Shown: positions 45,434 through 57,530, counted from the stretch's first letter. The stretch is DNA of 64,000 bases from Rhizomys pruinosus (GCA_009823505.1 VZQC01004717.1:363622-427621); one strand, 5' to 3'. Notes: generated from the sequence alone by a model not told the origin. Program-made: numbers and translations.

Positions 45434-46014
45434 GAGAGACGCCATAACGCGCCAGGGCAGGATCGAAAGGTTATTCCTGGACAAACTGTCAGCCCATGAA
45501 AGGAAACAGCCAGAATTGACCAGAGTCCAAGTCAACAGCTCCAGAGAGAGTGGACTGTTTTACCTCTCATCCACCTGTGCCCCTTTTCTAAGCCTAGGGA
45601 ACAACCTGCAGAAGAGGGGGCGTGGTAGAATGTAAGGGCTGCGATTGGGGTGAATGGTGAAACTACAGCAATGTAGTCTGGACACTCATTTGATCAACTT
45701 GATTGAACAAACAACCTGTCACCCCCCACTGGATGGTGGGGCTGTAGGTGTTTGGGCACAACAGCCTGCAGATAGGTTTTGCATGAAGGATGCTTGTACT
45801 CATGGATTATCACTTATAGCTAAAAATGAAAAAAAAAAAACTGAGAGAAAGATGCAGGACAGTTATGGCAGAATGCATGATTTGGGATGGGGTGGGGATG
45901 GGGGGGAGGGAAAGGGAAATAAGCCTGAACTGAATTGGAAAAAATGTATGAAATGCACAAAGCATCAATAAAAACTAATTAAAAATAAATAAATAAATAA
46001 ATAAAAATAAAAAT
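45434..46014 (+). mobile_element. 5'-truncated L1 (3' UTR only) with perfect target-site duplication
   Basis: About 580 bp of L1 3' UTR: 'CACCTGTGCCCCTTTTCTAA', 'TGGTGAAACTACAGCAATG', 'GTTTTGCATGAAGGATGC', a G-rich tract at 45884-45916, then AATAAA and an (AAAT)n tail. Flanked by 'AAATTAACATAGGC' at 45420-45433 and 46015-46028, 14 of 14. Confidence 0.95.
45884..45916 (+). other. G-quadruplex-prone tract in L1 3' UTR
   Basis: Runs of 3, 4, 4, 6 and 3 G separated by 1-2 bases fit the usual four-run G-quadruplex pattern. Such tracts are a known trait of L1 3' UTRs. Confidence 0.8.
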
Positions 46015-46028
46015 AAATTAACATAGGC

Positions 46029-47654
46029 AAACAATATCTTCCCCTGTTAACAAAGGAAACCATCTCTTCTCTACTTTGTGTTTCTTTTAGAGACTTTGGG
46101 TAAATGACTTGGTCCACTAGGCACGTTTGCCTAGGACAGAACCTGAGCCAAGACAGCCAGTTCCTTTATGGGAAATGACATTCGGCAGCCGGGCCTAGAT
46201 CTCCCATAAGCTCCACATATTGTTGAAGCAGCTCAGAGGACGAGTGTGGATCAGTCAGATGGTGCCCACAGCTGCTATCAGCCCTTGTGAACTGCTCCGA
46301 CCTCGTGTGTCTATGATTTTCTTTTGGATTTTCTTATAAACTTCCCTCCTGTGCCCCAAATGCTTGCAGTAATGAGATGCTCATAGACAACAGATTAATG
46401 GGAAGGGCAAAGAGATGTATTTTCAGGGATTTTTTTGGTAGGAAGAATTTTTTCCCCCTTTAAATCATGAGCACTCTCCTTTTCTGAAAGTGCGGGCTCT
46501 GGCACTATGATTAGCACAAGGAGCTGGACAGGATCCATCGGAGACAACCGTTGATTTCAAGGCCGCTTTCCTCTTGTTTTTCCAACCTGGTAAGCAGGCA
46601 CCCGAGAAAGTGGGAAGGGTTGGGGCTTAGAAAAGCAATTCAATACCTGGTGTGTAGCCTCGAGAGCAAGTAAGCATAAAGTTTAGACTTGCTTTCATTT
46701 GAAGACCTGTAGCCGCACCAAAGGTGGGGAGCGGGATGGGGAGAGGTTAACTTACACACGGTTATTTTACAGTAACATCTTGCAGCAGACTTCCTGAGGA
46801 CTTTGTGTGGTTTTGTTAGGGAAACAAAAAATTGGGTCAGAATAGTTTTATACTCTACTACGGCATTCTTTGTCAAAGTAGAGTGTCTGTCATCAATGTA
46901 AGTCTGGTTGTTGATATTCTGTGGTAATTACACAGGACGGAAGGAAGGGTATAGATAAGGAGCAATTAGGGAAACGACAAGGTAAATCTAGTTGGGCACG
47001 AATTCCACATGAAGTAAGTAAGCTAAACCTGTTAGATGAGGCTTCTGATGTCAAAGCAGAGCAGACACTATTCTGATGATTGCCACAATGTCATCTCCAT
47101 AGCACAAGTGCCATCTCCCTTCAGCCTCCATTATATAAATTACCCATGGCCAGATTGTATCACCTCCAAAACAATCCTGATTTCCAGGTTTATAGGCTTT
47201 GTTGACTTGCTTACCTTTTGCATTTTCAATCTCTATTTTCATTCTGCTCCTTTAAGGTCTGTGCACAGCATCCTTCACCCCTGTGTTGTAGCTACCTATG
47301 TGTTACATCACTTGCCTCTTCTATTAACCCTAGATTACAAGCCTTTGGGGGTTGAGCATGCATTCTAAGGATATGGCCCTTTGGACTCAGGATTTATCTT
47401 GACCCTTATTTCATTTAAACACCTTTCATAAACAGGGAAAAAATAAAGAATAAATTTGGGAGTTCTCCCCAGCTCTAGGCTCAGACATTGAATTAGCATA
47501 ACTTGCCCCTCTGAGTGCTCTCTTCCCAAGGGTCTCTTCACTTTGGAATCTCTTCATCCAGGTACAGAAGTCATGATAGAAATGAGATATCCCTAAGTAG
47601 ACCCCACAATCCCCTTCCAGCAATTTTCTGAGAAGCAACCTCATGCTTAATGTG
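46029..47654. other. Unassigned, mostly unique-looking sequence
   Basis: About 1.6 kb. 47090-47380 has a faint old-repeat look (L2-like) which I cannot confirm. No exon stands out. Confidence 0.35.
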
Positions 47655-47975
47655 ATAGTTATCTTTAGTCTTCATTTTCAATGAAGATTAACTCTGGGAT
47701 GTGAGAACATTTTCAGAATGGCTTAGCGGAGTGCAGTGCAAACCCATCCTGGGTGTGAGTGGCACCATCCCATGGATGAGGGTCCCGACAGAATAAAAGG
47801 GAGACAGCAAACTGAGAACCAGCCTTCATTTCTCTCTACTTTTCTACTTCAGAGACATCCTGCTGCCACAATGTCTCCACCTGTGGGCTGCACCCTGACA
47901 TGTGAGGTGAAGCAGAGGCTTCCTTCAAGTTGTCAGGTGTTTTGTCAGAGCAACAAAAAAAAGTAACACTTGTGT
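47655..47975 (+). repeat. Rodent dispersed repeat, family B copy 2
   Basis: 'GATAGTTATCTTTAGTCTTC', 'GTGAGTGGCACCATCCCATGG', 'GACAGAATAAAAGGGAGAC', 'CAGGTGTTTTGTCAGAGC'. Confidence 0.7.
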
Positions 47976-49180
47976 TCTTGGACCTTTCCACTATAAAAGT
48001 TACCCTTTTCTTTCCTTTAAATTTTAGACCAGAGAATCTGAAGTACCACAGTCTTATTTTGTGCTCATTAAACAGCAACAAGAATAAAAGATTGTTGTTA
48101 CCAGAGCATTGTAAGTTAGCAGGATATAAACTACTCAGATCACTCAAAGGTCAGCTCTCTTCTGATCTGAGCTTCATGCCATGGAAATCCAAGAACCTCC
48201 AACCAACCTAGGAGTGATGACGAAGGAAATGGGTCTTCTCCCTCCCCTAATCCCATAAAGACCACACGTCCAGAACTCGCTCTCCAGATTTTCACAATAA
48301 TGGGCCTCACAAATAACCTCGCTGCACATCAAGCTGGGAAATGAACACTAGCAAAGTCCTGGTAAATTCTCTTAAACTGGTCCCCGGAGGGAGCAAAACA
48401 CCTCAAAGCACTTTTGTTACATATCACAACAATACTTTGAGATGTTGTCCAGGATATGTGTAAAAAAATCTAATAAACATATCTGATAAATTGTGATGAT
48501 GGCCTCCATATTTCTTTGTTTAATTCTCAGTTTTCTTGAAAGCCCTTCTTGAAGTTTGGTTGTAATGGATCATTACGTCCATAATGTGCTCAATGTTGGA
48601 GTGAATTTTGAACAGTTTTTAGGCTGCATACTGTTTTCTTCCAGATAATTTACTGGATTAAAATTAGCAGTGTGAAAAGCTGTAGAGAAATCTAAATGCC
48701 TGCCAAATCAAAGAAATAATCACATTTTTATGAATATTTAATATCATAGTCATGGCAAATAAGGCAAGTAATTAGTACTTACCATAAATTTGCAAAGTAT
48801 TATTTTATGTAAATGTTACATTCTACTAGTTTGATATGAATTATTCATTGTATACCCAGACACTGACACACACCAGCAAACATTTAAATCTATGTGCTGT
48901 TAGTTTACTTACCCTCAATGATTTTGTGCAGGATACATACATATTGTTTGACAAAAAAAAAATCTATGCTTCCTCCTTTATCCCCCAAAGGGACAAAAGA
49001 CAGTAAAAGTAGTATATTTAAAGGCTTCTACTACATCCTCAATAGTAAACACAAGTATGATGTATATATAAAATATGTGGGTCCCTCATGTGTAGAGATG
49101 TGGAGCCCCAGCTCTGCTTCTGACTCATCATTTATCACATACATTGTTAATGAAGAGCAATAATGAGTAATGTTATAAAA
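47976..49180. other. Unassigned sequence, AT-rich in the middle
   Basis: No repeat recognised. 48480-48880 is AT-rich with few simple runs; a conserved non-coding element cannot be excluded. Confidence 0.35.
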
Positions 49181-49665
49181 TACATGTGTTGGAGAACATT
49201 ATCACATGTTATAATGAAAACTTCCTATCTAAGGAAGAGGTTAGCCTTTCCCTCAGCCTAAGAGGGTATCTTCAGGATCCAGGAAGATCATCCCTCACGG
49301 AGAGTCTTTCTTTTCCAGGTGGCTTTGGCTACCACCTAGTCTAACAATGCAAGGTGCATTGCGACACATGGTATTTAGCAATCCCTGGAGGAAGTGGAGG
49401 CTGACTGACTTCCAGAAGGGCTGGAGGCTGAAGGACAGTCACATACGCAACATGTGATTGAGCCCTCAATAAAAACTCTGGACACCTGGACTCATGTCTG
49501 TACAGATTGTCATATATCACTGCCAAGAAGAGGTAGTGCTGTCTGTGACCAGGCTTGAGAGAAACTCAGTGCTTAGATCTCCTGAACTCTGCCCTGTGTG
49601 TCTTTTCCCTTGGTGATTCTATTCTGAATCCTTTCCTTGGAATAAACCATAACCATGAATATAAA
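49181..49665 (+). repeat. Possible ancient LTR-like repeat
   Basis: Contains 'TTGAGCCCTCAATAAAAAC' and 'GGAATAAACCATAACCATG', a layout like old LTR/DNA repeats of mammals. The family is not identified. Confidence 0.4.
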
Positions 49666-49674
49666 CAGTAGTCT

Positions 49675-50000
49675 GTATATTAGCTCATTTTCTCTTCATA
49701 TTGACAAAATACACGACAAAAGAAATTTCAGGAAGGACAGGTTTATTTTGGCTCAGGGTTTAACAGTACAGACCATCATGGCAGAAGGACTGGGAGGCAA
49801 CTGTCCACACTGCATAGTCAGGAAGTACAGAGAGGTGACCACTGAAGTTCCACTCACGTTGTTCTTTCTGTTCAGCTCAGGACCCGAAAGCATGCATACA
49901 CAAGCCTACAGTCAGGACGGGTCTTCCCACCTCAGTTAAACGTCTCTCAGGAAATACCCAGAGATGCCCAGAGGCTTGTGTCCTAGCTTATTAACCAGGA
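49675..50000 (-). repeat. Rodent dispersed repeat, family B-like, minus strand
   Basis: 'GGACAGGTTTATTTTGGCTC', 'CAGACCATCATGGCAGAAGG', 'GTCTTCCCACCTCAGTTAA', 'CCCAGAGGCTTGTGTCC' are the reversed counterparts of family B landmarks. Confidence 0.65.
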
Positions 50001-50103
50001 CAGTCCAAAAATCCTTCTAGTTTGATAAAACCCCTCAAGCTGGTAACTAGTATCAGAATGGAGGGAAGTCCTGGGTCAATGTTGCCCTTTTAACCTCACA
50101 GAC

Positions 50104-50503
50104 TGTGCTAGATAGCTTTCCTGTCAACTTGACACACCTGGGCTGAGGGATCCTCAACTGGGGAATTTCTTCCATTGCACTGGCATGTGGCCATGTCTGT
50201 GGAGTATTGTTTTGATTGTTGAGTGATGTGAGAAGCCCCAGCCCACTATGGGTGGTGCCACCTTAGGCAGGTTGTTGTGTATTAGAAAGCAGTCTAGGCA
50301 TGGAGCAGGAGAGCAAACCAATAAGCAGCATTCCTCCATGGCCTGTGCTTCAGCTCCTGCCTCCAAGTTCCTGCCATGAATTCCTACCTTGGGCTCCCTC
50401 AGTGATGAATTGTGCACTGGGAGATGAGACCCAAGTAAACCCATTCCTCCCCAAGTTGGTTTCGGTCAGAGTGTTTTGTCGCAGCAATGGAGAAGCAAAC
50501 TAG
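50104..50503 (+). repeat. Rodent dispersed repeat, family A copy 3
   Basis: 'GTGCTAGATAGCTTTCCTGTC' to 'GTTTTGTCGCAGCAATGG'. All family A landmarks are in order; near full length. Confidence 0.8.
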
Positions 50504-50603
50504 AACACAGACAACCAAAACAGCAACTTCTCCTGGGAGAAAGGATGTCCAGAAGACACTGCTGAGCTGCTTGATAGGTTTTATCTTCCCTCTTTTTTTC
50601 CAG

Positions 50604-50847
50604 GAAGTCCCTGACAGTCACAGGTCATTTGAGCTCTGCAGGTTCCCCAGAGATACGATGGCAGAGGAATCCTACAGTGCCTCTCCCAAATGTCATGGTT
50701 CTCAGCCTTCCCCAACTCCAGTCAGCTCACTTCCTACCCACCTGAAAGTCTTAGCCTCCCCAGCCAAGCCTTGCTACGATGACCCATGGATAATACTGGG
50801 AAGAAAAAACTCATTGGGCTTTGGGGTCCACTTGAATTATGCATGTG
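50604..50847 (+). CDS. Candidate coding exon 1 (unrecognised gene)
   Basis: Seen: a strong acceptor ('CCCTCTTTTTTTCCAG' ending at 50603), 244 nt open in one frame, and a strong donor ('CATGTG' then GTGAGT) at 50848. An ATG at 50658-50660 has A at -3 and G at +4, so it could be the start, giving MAEESYSASPKCHG...NYAC and 63 codons plus one nucleotide. The frame is also open upstream of the ATG to the acceptor, so this could equally be an internal exon. The product is Ser/Pro-rich early on and has no signal peptide or domain that I recognise. The donor leaves one base over (phase 1), the same phase needed by the exon-like segment at 62016. It lies in sequence that is not an obvious repeat, 100 bp after a family A copy. 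Chance occurrence is possible. Confidence 0.35.
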
Positions 50848-50978
50848 GTGAGTTTTAGACTGACTTTTCCCTTTCTTTAATGAGCTAACAAAATGTGGCT
50901 AAAAAGGAGCCACCTCAGGTCTATAAATACCACCTTAATAAAAGAGACTCTTCCCCTGTCTCAAAAAGACCAAAAGAG

Positions 50979-50979
<1 letters not shown>

Positions 50980-51029
<50 letters not shown>
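50980..51029. repeat. (GA)n microsatellite
   Basis: About 20 GA units. Confidence 0.97.
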
Positions 51030-51034
<5 letters not shown>

Positions 51035-51214
51035 GCTACCAAGAAGATAGGAACTCCAAACATTCCACTAAATGGAAGTTGCTTTTAAAAATTGGTGAGA
51101 GAAGAACTGAAAGATTGTAGGTGACTTAGCACTGTTCCTATAAAATACTCCTTTGCCTGATACTTCTATGACCTCAAAACAAACAATGCTCAGTGGGCAA
51201 GATTATTTAAAATA

Positions 51215-51348
51215 AGTAATTTGGCACCAGGTAAAGGTGCTCGCTAAGCAACCCTGAGTTCCATCCTTGGAACCCACGTAAAGATGGAAGGAGAAAATCA
51301 GTTGCACAAAGTTGTCCTCTGACCACCACATGCATGGCTACACACATT

Positions 51349-51381
<33 letters not shown>

Positions 51382-51405
51382 TACACAAATAAATAAAATT
51401 TAAAA
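51215..51405 (+). mobile_element. B4/B2-group SINE with (AC)n tail
   Basis: 'GGTAAAGGTGCTCGCTAAGC', 'CTTGGAACCCACGTAAAG', 'TGTCCTCTGACCACCACATGC', then (AC)n at 51347-51378 and an A-rich end. Confidence 0.75.
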
Positions 51406-51420
51406 TGAAAGCAAATAAGT

Positions 51421-51555
51421 TGCTCGGGCATGGTGGCACAGGCCTTTAATTCCAGCACTTGGGGAGCAGAAGTGGGCGGATCTCTGTGAGATCAAGGCCA
51501 GCCTGGTCTACATAGAAAGTTCCAAGGTACAGGGAGACCGTGTCTTAAAAAGATG
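51421..51555 (+). mobile_element. B1 SINE
   Basis: 'GCTCGGGCATGGTGGCACAGG' in part, 'AAGGCCAGCCTGGTCTACAT', 'GAGACCGTGTCTTAAAAAG'. Confidence 0.93.
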
Positions 51556-51688
<133 letters not shown>

Positions 51689-51782
51689 AAATAAGTTATA
51701 TGGCATGACTGACACTAAATAATAAGAATGAGACAGCCATATAAAAGTCCAGAATCCTCCATTTTTCAGGAATTATCTTTTT

Positions 51783-52015
51783 TATTTTATTTATTTCTGT
51801 ATGTGTATGAATGTACTGTCTGCATGCAGGTCTGTGCACCCATGTCGTGCAATGCCGTGGAGGTCAGAAGAGGGTCTTGGATTCCCCTGGAACTGGAGCT
51901 CTCCTGGAATTGGAGTTACAGACGGTTTTTAGCCGCCATGTGGGTGCTGGGAATCAAACCTGGGTCCTCTGCAAGAGCAGTCGGTGCTCTTAACTGCTAG
52001 GCTATCTCTCCAGCC
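51783..52015 (-). mobile_element. B2 SINE (young form) with perfect target-site duplication
   Basis: Reversed B2 with the internal duplication. 'CAGGAATTATCTTTTT' at 51767-51782 and 52016-52031, identical. Confidence 0.97.
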
Positions 52016-52031
52016 CAGGAATTATCTTTTT

Positions 52032-52806
52032 ATAACTAATCACTATCATCCTTTCAATCTTACTTAAAAAAAGCAGGTATGGAGTACAACTTCTATATTA
52101 AAATAACATCTTAGATATATATGAGCTTGTGTACATACTAAAATTTCATCAGGTGAAAATATTAGCATCAACTGCCACACTCATACAAGTGCACATACTG
52201 ATACACACATGTTCACATGCACACACACATGTAAGCACACATAACTGTTACAAAAGACCCCCCCGACCCATCTCCGTTTATACCCAAGTAACATCTGGAG
52301 CAGTGTGGGTCTCTCCACAAGTGTCAGCTGTCTAAATATTGGTTTCCATGTTGATTTTATTACTTTCATTTTTAAGTTTAATTCAGTGCTAAAGACTAGG
52401 CAACTGGATAACTGGGTCAAAATGTTCAATTATTCTTCCATCTACCCCTCAAAGTTATGTTGAAGTTTTCTTTACTGTGTTGTCCAGATAAACAAGCAAT
52501 AAGTCAACTTCAGCTTTGTGAAAAGGTTTTTGTTTCCTCTATGAGCTCTTCTTTCCAATGTACATGTAATTAAAGAGGAAGCAGAGGAGAAATTCCATTG
52601 GAAATGTTTCAACTGAGAATGCATAGATATTCACACATCTGTGTAAACGTAAAACCCAGATTTTAGACTTAAGCTTCGATTTCATGTAACCAGATGTTAA
52701 CTAAACCACTTTGACCTTAATTTCATCAGACAACTCAAGACAAGAAATACCCCGTTTCAAAGTGGCATACAAAATCACTCGTAAAAGAGCATGTATGGGT
52801 TTGCCT
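52032..52806. other. Unassigned sequence
   Basis: A CA-rich patch lies at 52180-52235. Otherwise nothing recognised. Confidence 0.4.
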
Positions 52807-52822
52807 AAGAATGGATTCTCAG

Positions 52823-53063
52823 GCTGGAGAGATAGCCTAGCGGTTAAGAGCACCGACTGCTCTTGCAGAGGACACGGGTTCGATCCCCAGCACCCACATG
52901 GCGGCTAAGAATCGTCTGTAACTCCAATTCCAGGAGAACTCCAGTTCCAGGGGAATCCGAGACCCTTTTCTGACCTCCGCGGCATTGCACGACACAGATG
53001 CACAGACCTACATGCAGACAGTACATTCGTACACATACAAAAATAAATAAAAATAAAAAATAA
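52823..53063 (+). mobile_element. B2 SINE (young form) with perfect target-site duplication
   Basis: 'GCTGGAGAGATAGCCTAGCGG', B box 'GGTTCGATCCC', internal duplication, AAATAAAA tail. 'AAGAATGGATTCTCAG' at 52807-52822 and 53064-53079, identical. Confidence 0.98.
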
Positions 53064-53079
53064 AAGAATGGATTCTCAG

Positions 53080-53635
53080 CACTTTGCTCATGACCCTCTA
53101 TTGTCTAAAAGGGACTGGGGTGAGGGATAGAGTAAGAGTTGACATTACAACAGAACCTTTGGGAGAGCCATGTGCACTGTGTGCCCATGGTTAAGAAACT
53201 TGCAGATGTAACTCAGTGTCTGCTCCTCCCTTTGAATCTAAGGAAATAATTTTGATGCCCCTCTGAGAGCTTGGCCATGTATCATCTAGCTGGAGTGTGG
53301 TGGGGCACTGTGGACTGGTGTCTGATGAGATTTCCACACAGAGAACATTACTAGTCAGCCTCTCTGACAGAAAAGGAAAGATGGCTGTGTCAGGGCCTCT
53401 ATGTTCCTAGAGTTTGATGGGGCAAAGGATGCCTGAGTGCTCCCAGGTGGCCTTTCCTAAGGGAACCCAGCATAGGGTGAGCTTGTGACCACCTGGATAA
53501 TGAAGTGACCCTCCTGAGCTGAGGAAAGATATGGATGTGACTAACTAGTGGGACCACTTTAGAAGAGAAAACCCGGGCATTTGTGCACAGGGGCAGGGAG
53601 AGCATGTAAGAGGAAGGTACAGTAGAATCATGAAA
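53080..53635. other. Unassigned sequence
   Basis: G-rich relative to its surroundings; nothing recognised. Confidence 0.4.
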
Positions 53636-54000
53636 GTGTTTTAGTCTGTTTGGGTTGCTATACCAAAATAATATACATGGACTGGCTTGTAAACAACAGA
53701 ACCTTGCATATTATTATAGTTCCAGGGACCGAAAGTCCAATATTAAACCACCAGCTATAGTGTTCAGTGAGTTCTCACTCCCTGGCTTATAAATAGCAGT
53801 TTCTCTGTGTCCTTAGATGGTAGAAAGGGAAAGAAGCTTTCCTTATACAGGTACTTATTCCCATTCAGAAGGACTCTCTATCCATAGCCCAGTCACCTTC
53901 CCAAAGCCTCAACTCCAGACACTGTCCCCTTTAAGGTTGGCATTTCAGCCTGGACTATAGGAGACACAAGCATTGAGACTCTACCAGCATCCTACAAGAG
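53636..54000 (-). mobile_element. MaLR-like LTR, minus strand
   Basis: 'TTAGTCTGTTTGGGTTGCTA', 'GACTGGCTTGTAAACAAC', 'TATTATAGTTCCAGGGACC', 'CATTTCAGCCTGGACTATAG'. The order fits a reversed MaLR-type LTR. Confidence 0.6.
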
Positions 54001-54147
54001 CAAAGTCACTTCCCAATCTTCCAAGTCCAGAAAACACTCACAATGACAGCAAGATCTTCCTGCCTATCTCCTCTCTCTCTCTAACAACCACCTCCAATTT
54101 TGGTGTTAGAGGAGAATGCCAGGCAAATGAAGAAATGCCTCTACCAC
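54001..54147. other. Unassigned sequence
   Basis: Nothing recognised. Confidence 0.3.
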
Positions 54148-54215
54148 TTGCTTATGCTCAAAAGATTGTGAAGAAGAAAATAAAACGGTGAAAGTCATTC
54201 CATTAATAGGGCTCC
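54148..54215 (+). repeat. Unnamed ~68-bp repeat, copy 1
   Basis: 'TTGCTTATGCTCAAAAGA' through 'GTCATTCCATTAATAGGGCT' is matched at 55858-55925 with only a few substitutions. The left flank is only weakly similar. Confidence 0.75.
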
Positions 54216-55857
54216 ATCCACTGCAGCTTGAACCAGAACAGCTTGCAGCAGGCCCACCCAAACTAAAGGGAAAAATAAATAAATAAATGCAAACAGGTGT
54301 TGGATGTATCACCCAGCTTGAACATATTGATTACCAAAGTGAAATATATTTATTACTAAAGCTAGCTATTTCATTACCTGGAAATAACTAGAAAATCAGG
54401 AGATTGGACTTCAAGACTAAAGAAATAAGCAGTAAGTGAATGGGGGATTTCTTCTGAGTATCCCTCATGAGCCCTGCTTGCTCAACAGGAAGACTAGGAT
54501 ATTAAACAGTGTCCTTGCCAAGCTTACTAAGGTGGCTAGTCCATATGCTTTCCATACACTGGTAAAGCACAAGTACCTGCCCACAAAGCGGCTTGCAGTG
54601 GCATCATATGAGAGCGGCTGGGAACGTATCGACTACTGACATCTCCATGCTTCACAACCCAAAAGCTCCACGCCACCCAGAGAGGAAATGAGAAGAGGTA
54701 CTATGAGGTGAGGCCTTAGCACCCCATCTCCCACAAGCTTCCTTTCCAGTCCAAACCAAACACCAAACAGTAAAAGCGATGATAGAAATGGCTTCTGTTT
54801 GATGCAGGCACAGTGACCAAACCGTATCTGAAAAATGATCTCAAAGTGATTCCATTGAACAAGTTTCCTTCCCACGGCCGATATTTTTTATAATAAGCCA
54901 AAGCCCCAGCCCCCAGTGAGGCCCATACAGCAGAGGATGTGGTCTTTCTGGGAAACACACTCAGGTTCCCCCACCCCCAACCCAGCCCAGCCCTGCTTGT
55001 TCCTAGCAATAGAAAGGAGAGGATACGTCAAATTTAGAGCTGAATCAAAAATGTGTAATTTCTAAACCTAGAATAAAACTTGAAACATTTGGAATTTGTG
55101 TTTCATTTGGCTCTGGTAAAAATACAAGTTTGAAGCCACCACAGATTTTGTGATCTCTTTCCCTAGGAAGTTGTAAAGGCTTGGTACATAAACCTGATTG
55201 GGATCCTGGTAGAATCTAGAGACTGATACTTTGAAATACTTGAAATACATGGGCTACAAAGGCTGATTTCCAAGCACTTGATTAGTTATTTCTAACCATC
55301 TAATGCTCTCCTTCATAACTCAGGGCCTGTTAAGTGAGTCAGTTTAAAACCTCCCCCTGCCCTGGGAAAATCCTCTCTGACACCAGAACTTAAAGCTTGG
55401 AAGTTTCCCCCCTTTCCAGAGTTAAAAATGTAGATGGTTCTGATTATTCCATGTGCCCCTGATCCCCGACACACAGACACTCAGACACGCACACACTGAG
55501 AGTCCAAGCCTAGAAGAATATGTCTGACAAGCACAATGAGCAGAAAAAGAGTCCCCTGTGCACCATGGGACTCTTCCTGGCTTGAAGGGCTTGGTCTGTG
55601 CTTGCAAGCCACATGCTGCAAACTGAGGAAGTCCACTGCAGAGTTGACGGGTAAGATACAGTAAGTGCCTATCAGAAGTCAACTCACAAAACCAAGCCTT
55701 TGACAGCACGCTGTGACACTCGGTGGGAAACATCAAATTTGCCAGCTGGCCCAGCAACAAGGAGAACTTCATTCAGCTTCCTCTCCCCTACAGAAAGTGG
55801 GCAGCCCCTTTTGATTTCAGGTTGGCATGCAGAAAGGATGAGAAAGAGAAACAATAA
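54216..55857. other. Unassigned, apparently unique sequence
   Basis: About 1.6 kb. A 67-codon frame at 54436-54639 ends in a stop but shows no domain. Nothing else recognised. Confidence 0.35.
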
Positions 55858-55925
55858 TTGCTTATACTCAAAAGACTGTGGAGCAGAAAATAAAACAGTG
55901 GAATTCATTCCATTAATAGTGCTCC
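55858..55925 (+). repeat. Unnamed ~68-bp repeat, copy 2
   Basis: Partner of 54148-54215: 'TTGCTTATACTCAAAAGA' through 'TTCATTCCATTAATAGTGCT'. Confidence 0.75.
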
Positions 55926-57099
55926 TCTAGACCCTCAACAACACAAAGTGAATGTTTAAGATAGAATCCGGGCCTGGAAATATTAGAATAGAAAACAGGA
56001 GTCTACCCACACAGAGAAAAAGATGGAGCTCATGTAAATGTTTGCCTTTCATTTATTTTGAGCAAACATTTCCTTCCACGTAACAGACTCGTCCTGATCA
56101 GCAACTTCCACCTGGTGTTCTTTCAGCCAGATGGAAGTGTAAATTATTTAAATACATGATCTTCCATTAGCCATTGAGCTTAAGTACCTCAAAAAAATTT
56201 TTAAAGTGCCTTTCCAGGAATCTAGAAAGCATTTGCACTAAGATAGATAAACATATTTTCAAGACACAACTCCAACGATAGCAATTTTTAGATTTTTAAA
56301 ATACAGTCAGCATTAACATTTATAAGTAATTATGAATTCTGCAAAAGTCTGTTTACACTGTAAAAAAATAAAATCAGAGCTAATGAGCTAATTAAGGGTC
56401 TTTCCCCACCACATGACACCGTTCCATAAAATTCAAACCTCATGTTCACTACACAGGAGGAACTGTGATGACCCATCTTGAACATTTTCCTCACATTTAT
56501 GGTTCAGACATAGTTTTTGAAAATACGCTTTTAAGTGAAAAACTAAGAAAGTAGGGTTTTTTTTAACTTTAATCAGTTTCCTGGGGGGAAATCATGTTAG
56601 CATTCTGAGAATGCAGTGACTGCTGTGTTCATGTGTGCATGCAGTGTGTAATAGACTCATGAGAGTAAAGACATCCTAGGTGACTTCCAGAACTGTAATT
56701 ACTCACTTGATTATAGAATTATAAAGGGAATACATTACAGCAAAGTAGTCTAATTTCACAGAACTTCAGAAATGGAAAAGACTGTATAAGGCCTAGATTG
56801 GTACTTAACAAACTGCTCTTATTGGGCTACAAAGTCTTAGTCATTGACTCTGGGCTGTGCCCAGTGAGTCCATTTTTAGCCTACTCTCAGATGGTGCTGA
56901 TGGGGCTCGCTGTGTTATCTGAATAACTAAGTTCTAATTGTTCAGTGTGCTCTGGTCATTCCTTTTAAGAGATGGCACATCTTGAAAGGGTGACAGCATC
57001 AGATTTCATAAAATAAGAAAAAATTTCCCTCTTTACCCTTACTGTAATTATTTTTACAAGTAGAAGTCAACCAAATATCAAACTAAAGATTGCAATGTC
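55926..57099. other. Unassigned sequence, possible conserved non-coding block
   Basis: 56030-56420 is free of simple repeats and SINEs and is AT-rich with mixed composition. No exon is seen. Conservation cannot be judged from one genome. Confidence 0.35.
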
Positions 57100-57530
57100 A
57101 TATTACATTATGTTGGCTCATTTTCTGCTATTATAACAAATTAGTAGAGGATTGGAGACTGAAAACTCGAGATCAGTTATCTCCATCTATTTGGGCTCTG
57201 TTGAGTACAGTGTGCGGTCAGTGCATCAAAATGATGCAAGATATCACAAAAGCAACAGCACGTGCTGAGGAGATCAAATGGAGGACAGAAAGTCAACCAA
57301 TTTCAGAGCCTGGCCTTATGCTTCTCACTCATAAGCACCCAGGTCCTGTAAGATTTCACTGCTTTAGTCACTGCTGAAGGGAGTTTTCCCAGTGGCCTAA
57401 CATCTTTCCACTGGGCCCCACCTCTTACAGGTTCCACCACCTCAGCACCATCATTCTGAGGACCAATCCCCTCCATAACATGAACCTTGAAAGGCACACA
57501 CAAACTGTGTCCAGACTGACAAATACATAA
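57100..57530 (-). mobile_element. MLT1-like MaLR LTR, minus strand
   Basis: 'GGCTCATTTTCTGCTATTAT' at the left, 'CCTAACATCTTTCCACTGGG', 'CCCCACCTCTTACAGGTTCC', 'ACCATCATTCTGAGGACC' follow the reversed MLT1 order. Diverged. Confidence 0.6.

Noticed and set aside
54436..54639. 67-codon frame ending KRLAVASYESGWERIDY, with a weak AG before it
   Set aside because: No recognised domain, poor pyrimidine tract and no donor; kept only as unassigned sequence.
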